From contig NZ_ALJF01000013.1 of NCBI RefSeq assembly GCF_000300855.1, forward strand, positions 248,001 to 312,000: a stretch of DNA of 64,000 nt. Direction: 5' to 3'. The DNA is from Agrobacterium albertimagni AOL15 (GTDB lineage: Bacteria > Pseudomonadota > Alphaproteobacteria > Rhizobiales > Rhizobiaceae). Below are positions 7,601 through 17,271 of this stretch, in pieces (position 1 is the stretch's first letter; every line of letters begins with the position of its first letter). The translations under genes and the position numbers were made by a program. The notes below the pieces were generated by a model that saw nothing but the letters and a program-made list of their open reading frames with translations, was not told the DNA's origin and searched no databases.

Positions 7601-10366
7601 TCAGATCCCCGTCGGCGCCTCCTCGTCGTCCACATCGGGCGAGCGGCTCGACTTGCCGCTCAGGATCCTCTGGTAGAAGAGGCCGATGCCGATCAGCACG
7701 AAGCCGAGGCCGATGAAGGACAGCGCGCGCAGCACGCCTTCGAGGTTGGCCATGTCGACGAGGAAGACCTTGGCGACCGTCAGCATCACGATGACGGCAG
7801 ACGCAATGCGCAGGCTCCTCGCATCGAATCGCGAACCGAGCGCAAGCAGACCAACGCCGATGGCGAGCCAGGCGACGGAATAGCTGTAGGTCTCCGCCTG
7901 TTCGAAGCCCTTCCAGTAGGAAATGAACTCGCCCTGCCAGAAGCGTCGGACCGAAAGCGTCACCCAGGCGAAACCGAGCAGGGCGCCGGAGAGCGCGAGC
8001 AGGATCACGTAAGGAAGGGGACGCTTGTCGCGGGCGTAGAAGGCAAGGCCCGCATAGGCGAGGCCGGGCAGGAGATAACCGATCAGCAGCACGTTGATCA
8101 GCGGCCAGTTGCCGGTGCTCTCGCCCGAAAAATAGGGGTTGAGCACCCCGAGATGCAGGCTCAGCGTCTGCAAGATGGCGATGCCGCCAGCGACCATCGA
8201 GCCGTAGCGGAAGACCGGGCTCGGCGATTTGACGTCGAGCGTCATCAGGATGCCGGAGAGGCCGACCACCAGCAGCGTGTAGATCGACTGTTCGCCAAGC
8301 GTCGGAGCGGACGCATCGAGCACGCCACCATTCATCGCATGACGGATCAGGATGGCGACCGCAAGCAGGCCAAGAAGGCTGGCGAGGCCTTGCAGCGCAT
8401 TGCGAACCCGAAGGCCCGGCCAGTTCCGCATCTCATAGGCCGAGAGCAGGGCGAGCAGTGCCGGAACGCCGTAGCCGGGCAGCAATTGGTTGAAGACGGG
8501 CGTCCGCGACAAGGCATCCGGCCCGACCAGCGTCGGATCCCAGAAGATGCGGACAAGCACGCCGACAAGCGCTGCCACCATCATCCAGGGCAGCCCGCTC
8601 CAGGCCCGTTTGCGGGTCGCCATCAGATAGGCAAAGCCGAGGAGCGCGAGCAGGATCGTGGTCACCACGCCATCCGTGAGGCAATGCAGCATGAGCGCAA
8701 AGGCGGCGAAGCTGCCGAGAATCAGGATGTCGATCCCGCGTCGGAAGCCGGGCAGGGCGCCTTGGCGAGCGAGATACTCACAGGCCGCGAGCAGCACGGC
8801 CCCGAGGCCGAGCGCGAAGAGACCATGCGCCCAGTCCCGGGCATAGGTCCCGTAAAACACGAAGCTGATGGTTGTGAGCATCACCGGCAGCACCGCAACG
8901 ATCACGGCCCAGACCGTTGCGAACAACGGGTCTTCGGCAAAGCGACGGCGGTTCTGGGCAAGGCCGATAAAGGCGAAGACGGCAGCAAGCCCCAGGAAGA
9001 TCAGCATGACCGGACCGCCGAGGCTGACCACGGCCGTTTCGTCCCAGCCGAAACCGAGCAGGAGCACCTGCGCCTGGGCGATCAAGCCGGACTTCACCAC
9101 GGCCCCGATCAGGGCACCCATGGCCGCGAGTGCCGTTGGCCAAAAGGCGCCGTGACGGGCGCTGCCGGCGGCGGCGAGCGCTGCGACCAAGGCCGCGAAG
9201 GCAAACAGCGGCAAGGAGACCGTAGGGCCGCGATCCAGCATCACGAGGGCCGGCAAAAGCACGGCGAGCGACAGCGTGATGTCGAGCGCAAGCGGACCCG
9301 ATGCCATCCGCCGTCCGAGCGCATCGAGCGACAGCGGGGTTTCGGGCGTCGCGGGGTCTTCACCCTTCGCGCCTGGCCAGATCAGCATCCAGCTGGCGAT
9401 CATGGCAATCAGTGAGAGGGCAACCGGCGTGATTTCGGCGGCGTCGATGAGTGCCACCAGCGCCCAGAGCCCGAGCAGTACCTGGGCGATCGCCGGCACG
9501 ATCAGCCAGCCCTTGATCCGTGAGGCGAGCGCCGTCGCGACCTGTGCGACGGTCAGATAGATGAACAGTGTCCAGAGGCTCGGCGCCGTGGTCGAGATCA
9601 GAAGCGGCGTCAGCATGGAGCCGACGAGACCGAGCCCGGCCAGCGCCTGGCCATGCAGCAGCGAGAGGCCGAGCACACCGAAGGCAGTCAGCCCCAGAAG
9701 CAGGAAGGCGAGCGTCGGGCCGATGAATTCATAAATACCATGCGCCGCATAGATCGCGCCGAACAGCGAGACCGCGCCCGCTGCCGTGAGGATGCCGGGC
9801 ACCATGGCATTGGAATAGAGGGCTTCGGCCTTCGGCAGCGCCTTGCGACGAATGAGTTCGCCGGCGGCAATCAGAAGAAGACCGAACAGGGCGGCAAGCG
9901 TCAGCCGCACGCCCGGGCCGAGCAGACCGCTTTCAATCGAGTAACGCACGAGAAAGACCCCGCCGAGCGCCAGAGCCAGGCCGCCGGCCCAGACGGCCCA
10001 GCGCGCGCCGAGGAGATTTTCGAGGCTTTCCGCAGGTGCGGCAGGCGTGGCTTTGCTGCGAGCCGCCGTGGCGAGGAGTTCAGTGTTTTCCTCCGGCAGG
10101 GAGGCAGGCGCGCTTTGATACGGCGCGCCGTCGAGCGCTAGCTCCTCCGCGATCACGGTCTCTGCGACCGTCTGTGGCGGGGCAACGTCGGCCGGCTCTT
10201 CCGTCTCCATCGGAATGGCAGACGGCGCTGCGGTGGCTCCGCTTACCCTGAGCAGCCGCTCGCGGACCTCTCCGAGTTCTGCCTCAAGGCGATCGATGCG
10301 CTTGGCAGCACCTCGGTTGATGACAAAGAGAACGCCGATCAGGATCAGCGGCAACAGTTCGAACAT
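7601..10366 (-). CDS. DUF2339 giant membrane protein
   Basis: A 921-residue protein that is nearly all membrane helices (about 25 or more). It has an N-terminal anchor (LLPLILIGVLFVI) and a short coiled-coil-like segment (AKRIDRLEAELGEVRERL), followed by a Pro/Ala/Glu-rich linker to about residue 105. The helices begin after AVWAGGLALALGGVFLVRYS, a hallmark of DUF2339. The function of the family is unknown. Its Ala/Leu/Gly-rich composition creates long false frames on the opposite strand. It is the first gene of a possible three-gene unit with the HD and MOSC genes. Confidence 0.9.
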   Translation of the reverse strand: MFELLPLILIGVLFVINRGAAKRIDRLEAELGEVRERLLRVSGATAAPSAIPMETEEPADVAPPQTVAETVIAEELALDGAPYQSAPASLPEENTELLATAARSKATPAAPAESLENLLGARWAVWAGGLALALGGVFLVRYSIESGLLGPGVRLTLAALFGLLLIAAGELIRRKALPKAEALYSNAMVPGILTAAGAVSLFGAIYAAHGIYEFIGPTLAFLLLGLTAFGVLGLSLLHGQALAGLGLVGSMLTPLLISTTAPSLWTLFIYLTVAQVATALASRIKGWLIVPAIAQVLLGLWALVALIDAAEITPVALSLIAMIASWMLIWPGAKGEDPATPETPLSLDALGRRMASGPLALDITLSLAVLLPALVMLDRGPTVSLPLFAFAALVAALAAAGSARHGAFWPTALAAMGALIGAVVKSGLIAQAQVLLLGFGWDETAVVSLGGPVMLIFLGLAAVFAFIGLAQNRRRFAEDPLFATVWAVIVAVLPVMLTTISFVFYGTYARDWAHGLFALGLGAVLLAACEYLARQGALPGFRRGIDILILGSFAAFALMLHCLTDGVVTTILLALLGFAYLMATRKRAWSGLPWMMVAALVGVLVRIFWDPTLVGPDALSRTPVFNQLLPGYGVPALLALLSAYEMRNWPGLRVRNALQGLASLLGLLAVAILIRHAMNGGVLDASAPTLGEQSIYTLLVVGLSGILMTLDVKSPSPVFRYGSMVAGGIAILQTLSLHLGVLNPYFSGESTGNWPLINVLLIGYLLPGLAYAGLAFYARDKRPLPYVILLALSGALLGFAWVTLSVRRFWQGEFISYWKGFEQAETYSYSVAWLAIGVGLLALGSRFDARSLRIASAVIVMLTVAKVFLVDMANLEGVLRALSFIGLGFVLIGIGLFYQRILSGKSSRSPDVDDEEAPTGI

Positions 10367-10559
10367 TTGGCCTCGCAGAGCCTTGCCTCAAGGAGCAGCC
10401 AAACTAACGTTTTTCCCGATGAGGGAAAGCGCTTCTCGTCACGCGCCGGTCGTAGCCGAGCTTTGAGGGCCGAAGACGGGGCTAAAACCTCCCTTGCAAT
10501 CGAGGGCGAAACTTTCTACATCGGCACTACCGGCGATCGCCGGTTTTCTTTGGCGCTTG

Positions 10560-10580
10560 TTATGCTCAGTTTGAGCATAA
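10560..10580. promoter_or_regulatory. Operator upstream of nadABC, probable NadQ site
   Basis: A perfect 9-bp inverted repeat (arms TTATGCTCA and TGAGCATAA around GTT) ends 5 bases before the nadA Shine-Dalgarno. A protein bound here would block transcription or ribosome access. A gene for a NadQ-type NAD regulator lies 5 kb away. The pairing of regulator and site is inferred from context and from knowledge that NadQ controls de novo NAD synthesis in alphaproteobacteria. Confidence 0.75.
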
Positions 10581-10598
10581 ATAATGGAGGAGATGGCC

Positions 10599-11669
10599 AT
10601 GGAAGCGCAGCATCTGGTGGAAGCCAACAGCACGTCCCGCACCGCAGCCGAGCGTTTCGGCGTGTGGGAGCGTCCTGATCTGACCTATTCGCCCGCTGTC
10701 GCCAAGGAGACCGCGCATCTCTATGAGCGCGTCCGCGACTTCATCCCCGCGATCGAGTGGCCGGTCTTTGCGCCTTATATCCATGCCATCAACCGGCTGA
10801 AGAAGGAACGCGGCGCCGTTATCCTCGCCCACAACTACCAGACGCCGGAGATCTTCCATTGCGTCGCCGACATCAAGGGCGATTCGCTGCAGCTTGCTCG
10901 CGATGCCGTCAGCGTCGATGCCGAGATCATCGTCCAATGCGGCGTGCATTTCATGGCCGAGACCTCGAAACTGCTCAACCCGCAGAAGACGGTGCTGATC
11001 CCGGATGGCCGCGCCGGTTGCTCGCTGTCGGAATCGATCACCGGCGCCGATGTCCGCCTGTTGCGCGAGCGCTATCCCGGCGTGCCCGTCGTCACCTATG
11101 TCAACACCTCGGCCGACGTGAAGGCCGAGACCGACATCTGCTGCACCTCGGCCAATGCCGTCGACGTGGTCAACAGCTTCGACAGCGACACCGTGCTCTG
11201 CATCCCCGACGAATATCTGGCGATGAATGTCGCCAACCAGACGAGCAAAAAGATCCTCACCTGGAAGGGCCATTGCGAGGTGCATGAGCGCTTCACGGCC
11301 GACGAACTCCTGGAATACAAGAAGGCCGATCCGCGCATCGAGATCGTCGCCCATCCGGAATGCCATCCGAGCGTGCTTGCCGTGTCTGACTATGCCGGCT
11401 CGACCAAGGGCATGATCGACTACGTCAAGACCAGGCGCCCGGCCCGTGTTCTCCTGGTCACCGAATGCTCGATGGCTTCGAACATCCAGGTGGAAGTGCC
11501 CGAAGTCGATTTCGTGAAGCCCTGTAACCTCTGTCCGCATATGAAGCGCATCACGCTGCCGAAGATCCTCGACAGCCTGCTCTTCATGACGGAGGAAGTC
11601 ACGGTTGATCCGGCGATTGCGGGCCGCGCACGGCTTGCCGTCGAGCGGATGATCAATCTGAAGAATTGA
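10599..11669 (+). CDS. nadA: Quinolinate synthase NadA
   Basis: NadA is a 4Fe-4S enzyme that condenses iminoaspartate (from NadB) with dihydroxyacetone phosphate to quinolinate in de novo NAD synthesis. Diagnostic segments are [40 protein letters not shown] and the cluster-binding [15 protein letters not shown] near the C-terminus. Three in-frame ATGs exist at 10584, 10593 and 10599. The GGAGGAG at 10586-10592 is a Shine-Dalgarno best spaced for 10599, giving 356 residues. It is the first gene of nadA-nadB-nadC; nadB follows 26 bases later. Confidence 0.97.
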   Translation: MEAQHLVEANSTSRTAAERFGVWERPDLTYSPAVAKETAHLYERVRDFIPAIEWPVFAPYIHAINRLKKERGAVILAHNYQTPEIFHCVADIKGDSLQLARDAVSVDAEIIVQCGVHFMAETSKLLNPQKTVLIPDGRAGCSLSESITGADVRLLRERYPGVPVVTYVNTSADVKAETDICCTSANAVDVVNSFDSDTVLCIPDEYLAMNVANQTSKKILTWKGHCEVHERFTADELLEYKKADPRIEIVAHPECHPSVLAVSDYAGSTKGMIDYVKTRRPARVLLVTECSMASNIQVEVPEVDFVKPCNLCPHMKRITLPKILDSLLFMTEEVTVDPAIAGRARLAVERMINLKN

Positions 11670-11695
11670 AATACCGGCCGGCCGGGGAGGGCTGA

Positions 11696-13288
11696 ATGGC
11701 GACCAATCTTGAATCCATGCGGCCGCAATCCTGGCAGGGCATCGACGATATCGTCATCGTCGGTGGCGGTCTCGCCGGCCTCTTCTGCGCGCTGAAGCTG
11801 GCACCGCGCCCCGTCACGGTGCTGGCCGCCGCCCCGATCGGGCAGGGCGCGTCCTCGGCCTGGGCGCAAGGCGGCATCGCGGCTGCCATGAGCCCCGGCG
11901 ACAGCTTCGACAAACATCTCGCCGATACAGTGTCGGCCGGTGCCGGTCTGGTCGAGGAAAAGATGGCGCGGCTGATGATCTCCGAAGGGCCGGATCGCGT
12001 GCATGATCTGCTCGGCTATGGCGTGCCTTTCGACCGCGATCTCGAAGGTCATCTTCTTCTGTCCCGTGAAGCAGCCCATTCCGAGCGGCGCATCGTCCGC
12101 GTAGCCGGTGACCGGGCGGGTGGAGCGATCATGGAGGCGCTGATCTCGGCCGTTCGGCGCACGCCCTCGATCCGGGTGATGGAAGGTTATGTGGTCGAAG
12201 AACTGATTGCCGAAGGCCGTTTCGTCTCCGGTGTCATTGCAAGGCCTGATGCGGGCCAGTCGAAGACGCGCGTCGCCTTTCCCGCCCGCGCCGTCGTCCT
12301 CTGCTCCGGCGGTGTCGGCCATCTCTATTCTGTGACCACCAACCCTGCCGAAGCGCGCGGTACGGGTGTCGGCATGGCCGCCAAGGCCGGCGCCATGATC
12401 GCCGATCCGGAATTCGTCCAGTTCCATCCGACGGCCATCGATATCGGCCAGGACCCGGCGCCGCTCGCGACCGAGGCGCTCCGCGGCGATGGCGCTGTAC
12501 TCGTGAATGCGGCCGGCCACCGTTTCATGAACGATCTGCATGCGGACGCCGAGCTTGCACCGCGCGACATCGTCGCCCGAGGCGTCTTCGCCGAAGTGGC
12601 AGCCGGTCGCGGCGCCTTTCTCGACTGCACCAAGGCGATCGGCAAGGAATTTTCGAAACGCTTCCCGACGGTCTTTGCCTCTTGCATCGCCGCCGGCATC
12701 GATCCAGTCAGTCAGCCCATTCCGGTGGTCCCGGCGGTGCATTACCACATGGGCGGCGTGCTCGTGGATGCCGATGGCCGCACCTCGCTGGATGGCCTCT
12801 GGGCAGCGGGCGAGGTGACCTCGAGCGGCGTGCATGGGGCAAACCGCCTCGCCTCCAACTCGCTTCTCGAAGCGGTCGTCTTTGCAGGCCGGATCGCCGA
12901 TTCGATCAAGGGCATGCTGCCGGAATCGGCCCTTTACGAATGGGGCACGAGCGCCGGCGAAAACGATGACCTTGTCACCGTCGAGGACAGCCCCGAGCTC
13001 AAGGACTTGCGCGGACTGATGAGCCGCCATGCGGGTGTCATCAGAGACGAGGCGGGGCTTAAGGTGCTGATCCGTGAACTCGTGGCTCTGGAGCGCAAGC
13101 GCCCGCGCGTGCGCTTCTCCAACATCACCGCCACCGCCAAGCTGATTGCCGTTGGCGCCTATCTGCGCACGGAAAGCCGTGGCGCCCATATGCGCGCAGA
13201 CCATCCCAATCCACAGGAAGCGCTGCGCCACCGCACCTATCTGACGCTGAAAGATGCCGACCGCATTGCCGCTGAACTGGCTGGCTGA
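11696..13288 (+). CDS. nadB: L-aspartate oxidase NadB
   Basis: A FAD enzyme that oxidises L-aspartate to iminoaspartate, the first step of de novo NAD synthesis, passing product to NadA. The 530-residue protein has the dinucleotide-binding motif [17 protein letters not shown] near residues 17-34. It also has the succinate dehydrogenase-like [13 protein letters not shown] and the substrate-site segment HYHMGGV followed by [14 protein letters not shown]. The C-terminal helical domain is complete. A strong GGGGAGGG precedes ATG 11696. The stop lies 13 bases before nadC, so the operon is tightly packed. Confidence 0.97.
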   Translation: MATNLESMRPQSWQGIDDIVIVGGGLAGLFCALKLAPRPVTVLAAAPIGQGASSAWAQGGIAAAMSPGDSFDKHLADTVSAGAGLVEEKMARLMISEGPDRVHDLLGYGVPFDRDLEGHLLLSREAAHSERRIVRVAGDRAGGAIMEALISAVRRTPSIRVMEGYVVEELIAEGRFVSGVIARPDAGQSKTRVAFPARAVVLCSGGVGHLYSVTTNPAEARGTGVGMAAKAGAMIADPEFVQFHPTAIDIGQDPAPLATEALRGDGAVLVNAAGHRFMNDLHADAELAPRDIVARGVFAEVAAGRGAFLDCTKAIGKEFSKRFPTVFASCIAAGIDPVSQPIPVVPAVHYHMGGVLVDADGRTSLDGLWAAGEVTSSGVHGANRLASNSLLEAVVFAGRIADSIKGMLPESALYEWGTSAGENDDLVTVEDSPELKDLRGLMSRHAGVIRDEAGLKVLIRELVALERKRPRVRFSNITATAKLIAVGAYLRTESRGAHMRADHPNPQEALRHRTYLTLKDADRIAAELAG

Positions 13289-13301
13289 GGAGACCACGCT
13301 G

Positions 13302-14207
13302 ATGACCACGACCTTGCGCCCGCAGCTTTCGCCCCTGATGATCGAGGACCTTGTCCGCAACGCGCTTCTGGAAGATCTCGGCCGGGCCGGTGACATCACC
13401 ACCTATGCGACAATCGGACCGGAGAAGACGGCGGTGGCCGATCTGAACAGCCGTGAACACGGCGTGGTGGCGGGACTGCCGCTGGCGGAAGCGGCATTTC
13501 GCCTGATCGATCCGGCCTTGCGCTTCGAAGCCGTTGTTTCCGATGGCGACACTGTGGCCCCGGGGCAGGCGATCGCCCGCGTGTCCGGCAATGCACGGTC
13601 GGTTCTGTCGGCCGAGCGTGTCGCACTGAACTTCCTGATGCATCTCTCAGGCGTGGCGAGTTACACCGCCCGCTTTGCCGCCGAGATCGCAGATACGAAG
13701 GCGCGGGTGACCTGCACCCGCAAAACGCTACCGGGCCTGAGAGCAGTTGAGAAATACGCCGTGCGACTGGGTGGAGGATCCAATCATCGCTTCGGGCTCG
13801 ACGACGCGATCCTCATCAAGGACAACCATATCGCTGTATCAGGCGGCGTCGCCTCCGCAATAAATGCCGCGCGCGCCTATGCCGGCCATCTGGTGAAGAT
13901 CGAGGTCGAGGTCGACGGTCTCGACCAGATGCGCGAAGCGCTTGGCGCACGGCCGGATGTGATCCTGCTCGACAATATGGGGCCGGATATGTTGCGAGAG
14001 GCTGTGGCGATCAATCGCGAGCATCATGGCCTGAGCCCGGTCGACTACGCCTCGGATGTCCGGCCCGTGGTCCTCGAAGCCTCGGGCAACGTCAACCTGC
14101 AGACGATTCGCGCGATCGCCGAGACGGGTGTCGACTACATCTCGACCTCGAAGATCACTATGGCAGCCCCGACACTCGACATCGGCCTCGATATCTCGCT
14201 CCGCTGA
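13302..14207 (+). CDS. nadC: Nicotinate-nucleotide pyrophosphorylase NadC
   Basis: Quinolinate phosphoribosyltransferase converts quinolinate and PRPP to nicotinate mononucleotide and CO2. The 301-residue protein shows the family signatures TRKTLPGLRAVEKYAV, GGGSNHRFGLDDAILIKDNH and the C-terminal STSKITMAAPTLDIGLDI. An upstream in-frame ATG at 13254 lies inside nadB. ATG 13302, preceded by GAGGAG at 13287-13292, is the better start and matches family length. It is the last gene of the nad operon; a weak 6-bp hairpin at 14246-14266 follows. Confidence 0.97.
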   Translation: MTTTLRPQLSPLMIEDLVRNALLEDLGRAGDITTYATIGPEKTAVADLNSREHGVVAGLPLAEAAFRLIDPALRFEAVVSDGDTVAPGQAIARVSGNARSVLSAERVALNFLMHLSGVASYTARFAAEIADTKARVTCTRKTLPGLRAVEKYAVRLGGGSNHRFGLDDAILIKDNHIAVSGGVASAINAARAYAGHLVKIEVEVDGLDQMREALGARPDVILLDNMGPDMLREAVAINREHHGLSPVDYASDVRPVVLEASGNVNLQTIRAIAETGVDYISTSKITMAAPTLDIGLDISLR

Positions 14208-14294
14208 ACTCACGACAAAGTTTGCGGATTGTTTTGCGGTGCAGCATGCGCCTGGTTCCCGCGCATCCCTAAAAACCCATGTCTGCCAATGTCT

Positions 14295-14310
14295 TGCTGA
14301 TATATCAGCA
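14295..14310. promoter_or_regulatory. Perfect 16-bp palindrome, unassigned operator
   Basis: TGCTGATATATCAGCA is fully self-complementary. It lies between nadC and the 109-residue ORF, about 135 bases before the latter. AT-centred palindromes of this kind are typical of dimeric regulators such as the GntR class, but no candidate regulator is adjacent. The rest of 14208-14445 shows nothing else I can assign. Confidence 0.4.
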
Positions 14311-14445
14311 TTTGCTTCGCTAGTTATCACCCGTGATTCCTGGTTTTTGACCGTGAAAACCGAATCCCCTAGCCATTTGTCATGCATACAGTTTGTATCG
14401 CATTGGGGTAATGCAGACGGAACGACGACTGTGTGAGGGGCAAGT

Positions 14446-14775
14446 ATGACGACGACACTTTTGAAGCCGGACAGCGCACCCCAGGGCAGGGATGCCCGTC
14501 ATGATGCTTCGATACCTGCATCTTTTACTAAAAATGATCTCGCGAGCGTCTGTGACGAACGTCACATCGACGCGAAATCTGCTTGCGGTGATGCTGCAGC
14601 TGTAAGCTCAACGCTTGCGACGCAAAGGCCTGCATCCTCTTCGGAGCCCGAAGCCGAGACAACTACGGGCATGACCGAGGAAGATACCGTCAGCGTGCTG
14701 GAAGTACTGGCCGAAATGCAGCGCATCATCGACCGGCATCTTGAAAAGACCGCGCGGCAGCAGGACGAAAACTGA
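14446..14775 (+). CDS. Hypothetical protein (109 aa)
   Basis: A 109-residue frame starting ATG 14446 after GAGGGG at good spacing. The first 75 residues are low in hydrophobics and rich in Ala, Ser, Thr and Asp, so probably disordered. The last 30 (VSVLEVLAEMQRIIDRHLEK) form a likely amphipathic helix. It has no signal, membrane segment or known motif. It ends 53 bases before the convergent mscS stop. Composition and the start signal favour a real gene, but no family is recognised. Confidence 0.5.
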   Translation: MTTTLLKPDSAPQGRDARHDASIPASFTKNDLASVCDERHIDAKSACGDAAAVSSTLATQRPASSSEPEAETTTGMTEEDTVSVLEVLAEMQRIIDRHLEKTARQQDEN

Positions 14776-14828
14776 CCCTGCTGCATCGCGTTTCAAACCC
14801 GAGCACCGCCTGTGGCGGCAGGTGTGGC

Positions 14829-15719
14829 TCAGGTTTCCTTCACCCGAGCGTCGACGAAGCGTTCGGGCAGGGCGATCATTTGCGGCGATCCGTGATAGGT
14901 CACCTGCGGGAACGGGATGGAAATCCCGTTCTCGTCGAAGGATTTCTTCACTTTCTTGATCATCTCGCGTGAGGTCGGCCAGAAGTCGGAGGCCGCCGTC
15001 CAATACCAGAGCGTAATGACGACTGCGCTGTCACCCAGCTGATCGACATGGGTGGAGACGGCGGGATCCTTGAGCACCCGCTTATCCGCCTCTGCATGAT
15101 CGCGCATGATCTTCTCGGCCAGATCGATGTCGTCGTTGTAGTCGATGCCCACCTTCAGTTCGAAACGGCGGGTCGGAAGACGGCTGAAATTGGTGATCGG
15201 CACATTCCACAGCGTTGAATTGGGAGCGAGCCGATAAAGGCCATCAGGCGTCTTCAGCTCCGTGGCAAACAGCCCGATCTCGACGATGATCCCCGAAATC
15301 GAGCCCGTATCGATAAACTCCCCGACGCGAAATGGGCGCAGCACCAGAAGCATGATGCCGGCGGCGATGTTCTGCAGCGTGCCCTGCAACGCAAGACCGA
15401 TGGCAAGGCCCGCGGCACCCAGCGCTGCGATGATCGAGGCGGTCTGGACGCCGAACTGGCCGAGGACAGTGACGAAGACGAGAATTAGTGCGCCGTAGCG
15501 TACCACATTGGCAAAAAAGCGCGCCAGCGTCTCGTCGATGCCGTGTACTTTGTTAAGGCCGGCATGGGTCCAGCGGCTTAGCAGGGCAGCAAGCCACCAG
15601 CCGATGCAGAGGAGAAGAAGCGCTCCGACGATCGAGAAGGAATACTGGACCGCAAGCTGGCTCGCCTGTTCGAGCGCCGCCTGTGTCGCGAGGATCGCTT
15701 CGTTCGTATCCAAGTCCAT
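14829..15719 (-). CDS. Small-conductance mechanosensitive channel (MscS family)
   Basis: Inner-membrane channels of this family open on osmotic downshock. The 296-residue protein has three N-terminal helices (VGALLLLCIGWWLAALLS; YGALILVFVTVLGQFGV; the pore helix). The pore helix is the Gly/Ala-rich IAALGAAGLAIGLALQGTL and is followed by the cytoplasmic beta domain (PFRVGEFIDTGSISGIIVEI). The start is ATG 15719, preceded by AGGGAG; the upstream extension to 15782 reads non-conserved sequence. It is the last gene of the leftward run from ygfZ, about 60 bases after nadQ, and may be co-transcribed. Confidence 0.93.
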   Translation of the reverse strand: MDLDTNEAILATQAALEQASQLAVQYSFSIVGALLLLCIGWWLAALLSRWTHAGLNKVHGIDETLARFFANVVRYGALILVFVTVLGQFGVQTASIIAALGAAGLAIGLALQGTLQNIAAGIMLLVLRPFRVGEFIDTGSISGIIVEIGLFATELKTPDGLYRLAPNSTLWNVPITNFSRLPTRRFELKVGIDYNDDIDLAEKIMRDHAEADKRVLKDPAVSTHVDQLGDSAVVITLWYWTAASDFWPTSREMIKKVKKSFDENGISIPFPQVTYHGSPQMIALPERFVDARVKET

Positions 15720-15778
15720 GCCGTGATTGCTCCCTGCTGTTGATATCCACGCCCTAGATGGGGCCGGGGCAGGCGAGG

Positions 15779-16738
15779 TCAACCGCTGGTCCGGCCTCCG
15801 ACCTTGAGGCCCGGCGCCGGACGCTCTTCCAGCACCTGCCGACGGAAGCGGAAGAGCGCCGCCGGCCGGCCGCCTGTGGCGGCCTGCGTCGACCCCGTCG
15901 GTTCAACCAGTTCGGCACCGTCGACAAGGCGCCGGAAGTTCTGCTTGTGCACAGGATGTCCGGCAATCGCCTCGACCGTGCCCTGTAACTCGGTGAGGGT
16001 GAATTCCGGCGGCATCAGTTCGAAGATGACGGGCCGATACTTGATCTTGCTGCGCAACCGGGCAAGCGCCGTCGCGGTAATCCGCCGGTGGTCATGGCGC
16101 ATCGGACGCCCCAGGGTGACGGTTGTGCGGCAGCGCTCGACCCGCCCGTCTTGCGCGGCTTCCTCGACCAGCCCTGCTTCGTAGAGCAGCTCGTAGCGCT
16201 CGAGCACATGTTCTTCATCGAAGGGAAAGTCGTCGAGGCCGAAGGCGAGCTTCAACCGAGAGCGGCGGGAGGAGGCCGAAGCTTCGTCCGCCCATTCCGT
16301 CAAGGCTGGCAGGATGAGACTGTCGAGAAGCGCGGGGCGCCCCCGCCGCCAGTCCTCCCAGGGCAAATAGCCATACCAGTCGCGCCACCGGGCTCCGGAT
16401 AATTCGAGCCGCGCATCCCGGTCGGTGTCGAGCCTTGTCAGCGCGAGATAGCCGACGGACACGACATGTGGCCCCTGGTCGCCGGGCATCTTGTGGCGGC
16501 CGCGATCACCGAAGGTGTAGAGCTGCTCGATGTAACCCAGTTCGAGCGCCGTTTGAGCCTCGACCGTATGCCGGAGCGACATCTCCATCGTCCGGTGCCG
16601 GTTCGGATCGAAGGGGCCGAAGGGCAGGGCATCGAGTGCGTTGCCGTCCTCTCCGACCACGAGCAGGCGAGGGGTGCGGGCGTTGATGGCGACGATCGCG
16701 GCATTGAGCCCGATCTCGATCTCCGCTGGTGCCGTCAT
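15779..16738 (-). CDS. nadQ: NadQ-type NAD biosynthesis regulator (Nudix-like domain plus winged helix)
   Basis: A 319-residue protein matching the alphaproteobacterial COG4111/NadQ family. The N-terminal half is a Nudix fold (NAAIVAINARTPRLLVVGED; DRGRHKMPGDQGPHVVSVGYLAL), but the catalytic RExxEE helix is absent, so it should bind rather than hydrolyse a nucleotide. The C-terminal part (LTELQGTVEAIAGHPVHKQNFRR) looks like the NrtR-type winged helix. NadQ is known to repress de novo NAD synthesis; the palindrome before nadA is the expected target. The start overlaps the stop of the phosphatase gene by 4 bases, so the two are translationally coupled. Confidence 0.78.
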   Translation of the reverse strand: MTAPAEIEIGLNAAIVAINARTPRLLVVGEDGNALDALPFGPFDPNRHRTMEMSLRHTVEAQTALELGYIEQLYTFGDRGRHKMPGDQGPHVVSVGYLALTRLDTDRDARLELSGARWRDWYGYLPWEDWRRGRPALLDSLILPALTEWADEASASSRRSRLKLAFGLDDFPFDEEHVLERYELLYEAGLVEEAAQDGRVERCRTTVTLGRPMRHDHRRITATALARLRSKIKYRPVIFELMPPEFTLTELQGTVEAIAGHPVHKQNFRRLVDGAELVEPTGSTQAATGGRPAALFRFRRQVLEERPAPGLKVGGRTSG

Positions 16739-17271
16739 GACTGGACCGGTTCCCGCGCGGGAAGCGGCAACACGAAGGGTGTGTTGCCGTCGGCATCGGC
16801 GCCGCGCCCGAGCGTCTTCACCGCCTTCACAAACCGGCCACCACGACCGAGCATTTCGTCGCCGATCTCCACCAGCCGCATATTGGGCGTGGCAAAGGGC
16901 GAGGCTTCCCGCAACCGTTTCGCCAGTGCATCGTCGTCATCCTCGGGAGCAATCGCAAGGCTTGCTATCATGGCCGCTGCCGGAGACCGCGACACGCCCA
17001 TCCAGCAATGCACGACGAGCGGCGCGGCCTGATCCCAGGCCTTTGCGAAGCCGATGATTTCGGCGACATGCGATTCCTGCGGCGCGATCAGATCGCCTGT
17101 TCCGGCAAAGCTGATGTCGTTCATCGAAAGCTTCAGATGCCGCTCTGCCTGGATCACCGCCGGCCGGTGGAAATCCTGATTGGCAGCCAGCAGGCTGATC
17201 ATCTCGCGCGCCTTGTGACGCACGGCCATCTCGGCAATCCGAGCGAGCGGTGAAACGACGATGACGCTCAT
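16735..17271 (-). CDS. Tyrosine/dual-specificity phosphatase-like protein
   Basis: A 178-residue protein with the cysteine-phosphatase P-loop HCWMGVSRSPAAA (HCxxGxxRS) at about residues 89-101. A possible general acid Asp lies earlier, near DISFAGTGDL. Rhizobial relatives are annotated as tyrosine phosphatase family proteins; the true substrate may be protein, inositol phosphate or nucleotide. It overlaps the HD hydrolase gene upstream and nadQ downstream by 4 bases each, so all three are probably made together. Confidence 0.85.
   Translation of the reverse strand: MSVIVVSPLARIAEMAVRHKAREMISLLAANQDFHRPAVIQAERHLKLSMNDISFAGTGDLIAPQESHVAEIIGFAKAWDQAAPLVVHCWMGVSRSPAAAMIASLAIAPEDDDDALAKRLREASPFATPNMRLVEIGDEMLGRGGRFVKAVKTLGRGADADGNTPFVLPLPAREPVQS

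Noticed and set aside
8153..9415. A 420-codon plus-strand open frame
   Set aside because: Antisense to DUF2339; charged, Gln/Arg-rich translation is typical of a shadow of a GC-rich hydrophobic gene.
11420..13402. A 660-codon minus-strand open frame
   Set aside because: Antisense to nadA/nadB/nadC, all of which are certain; no motif in the translation.
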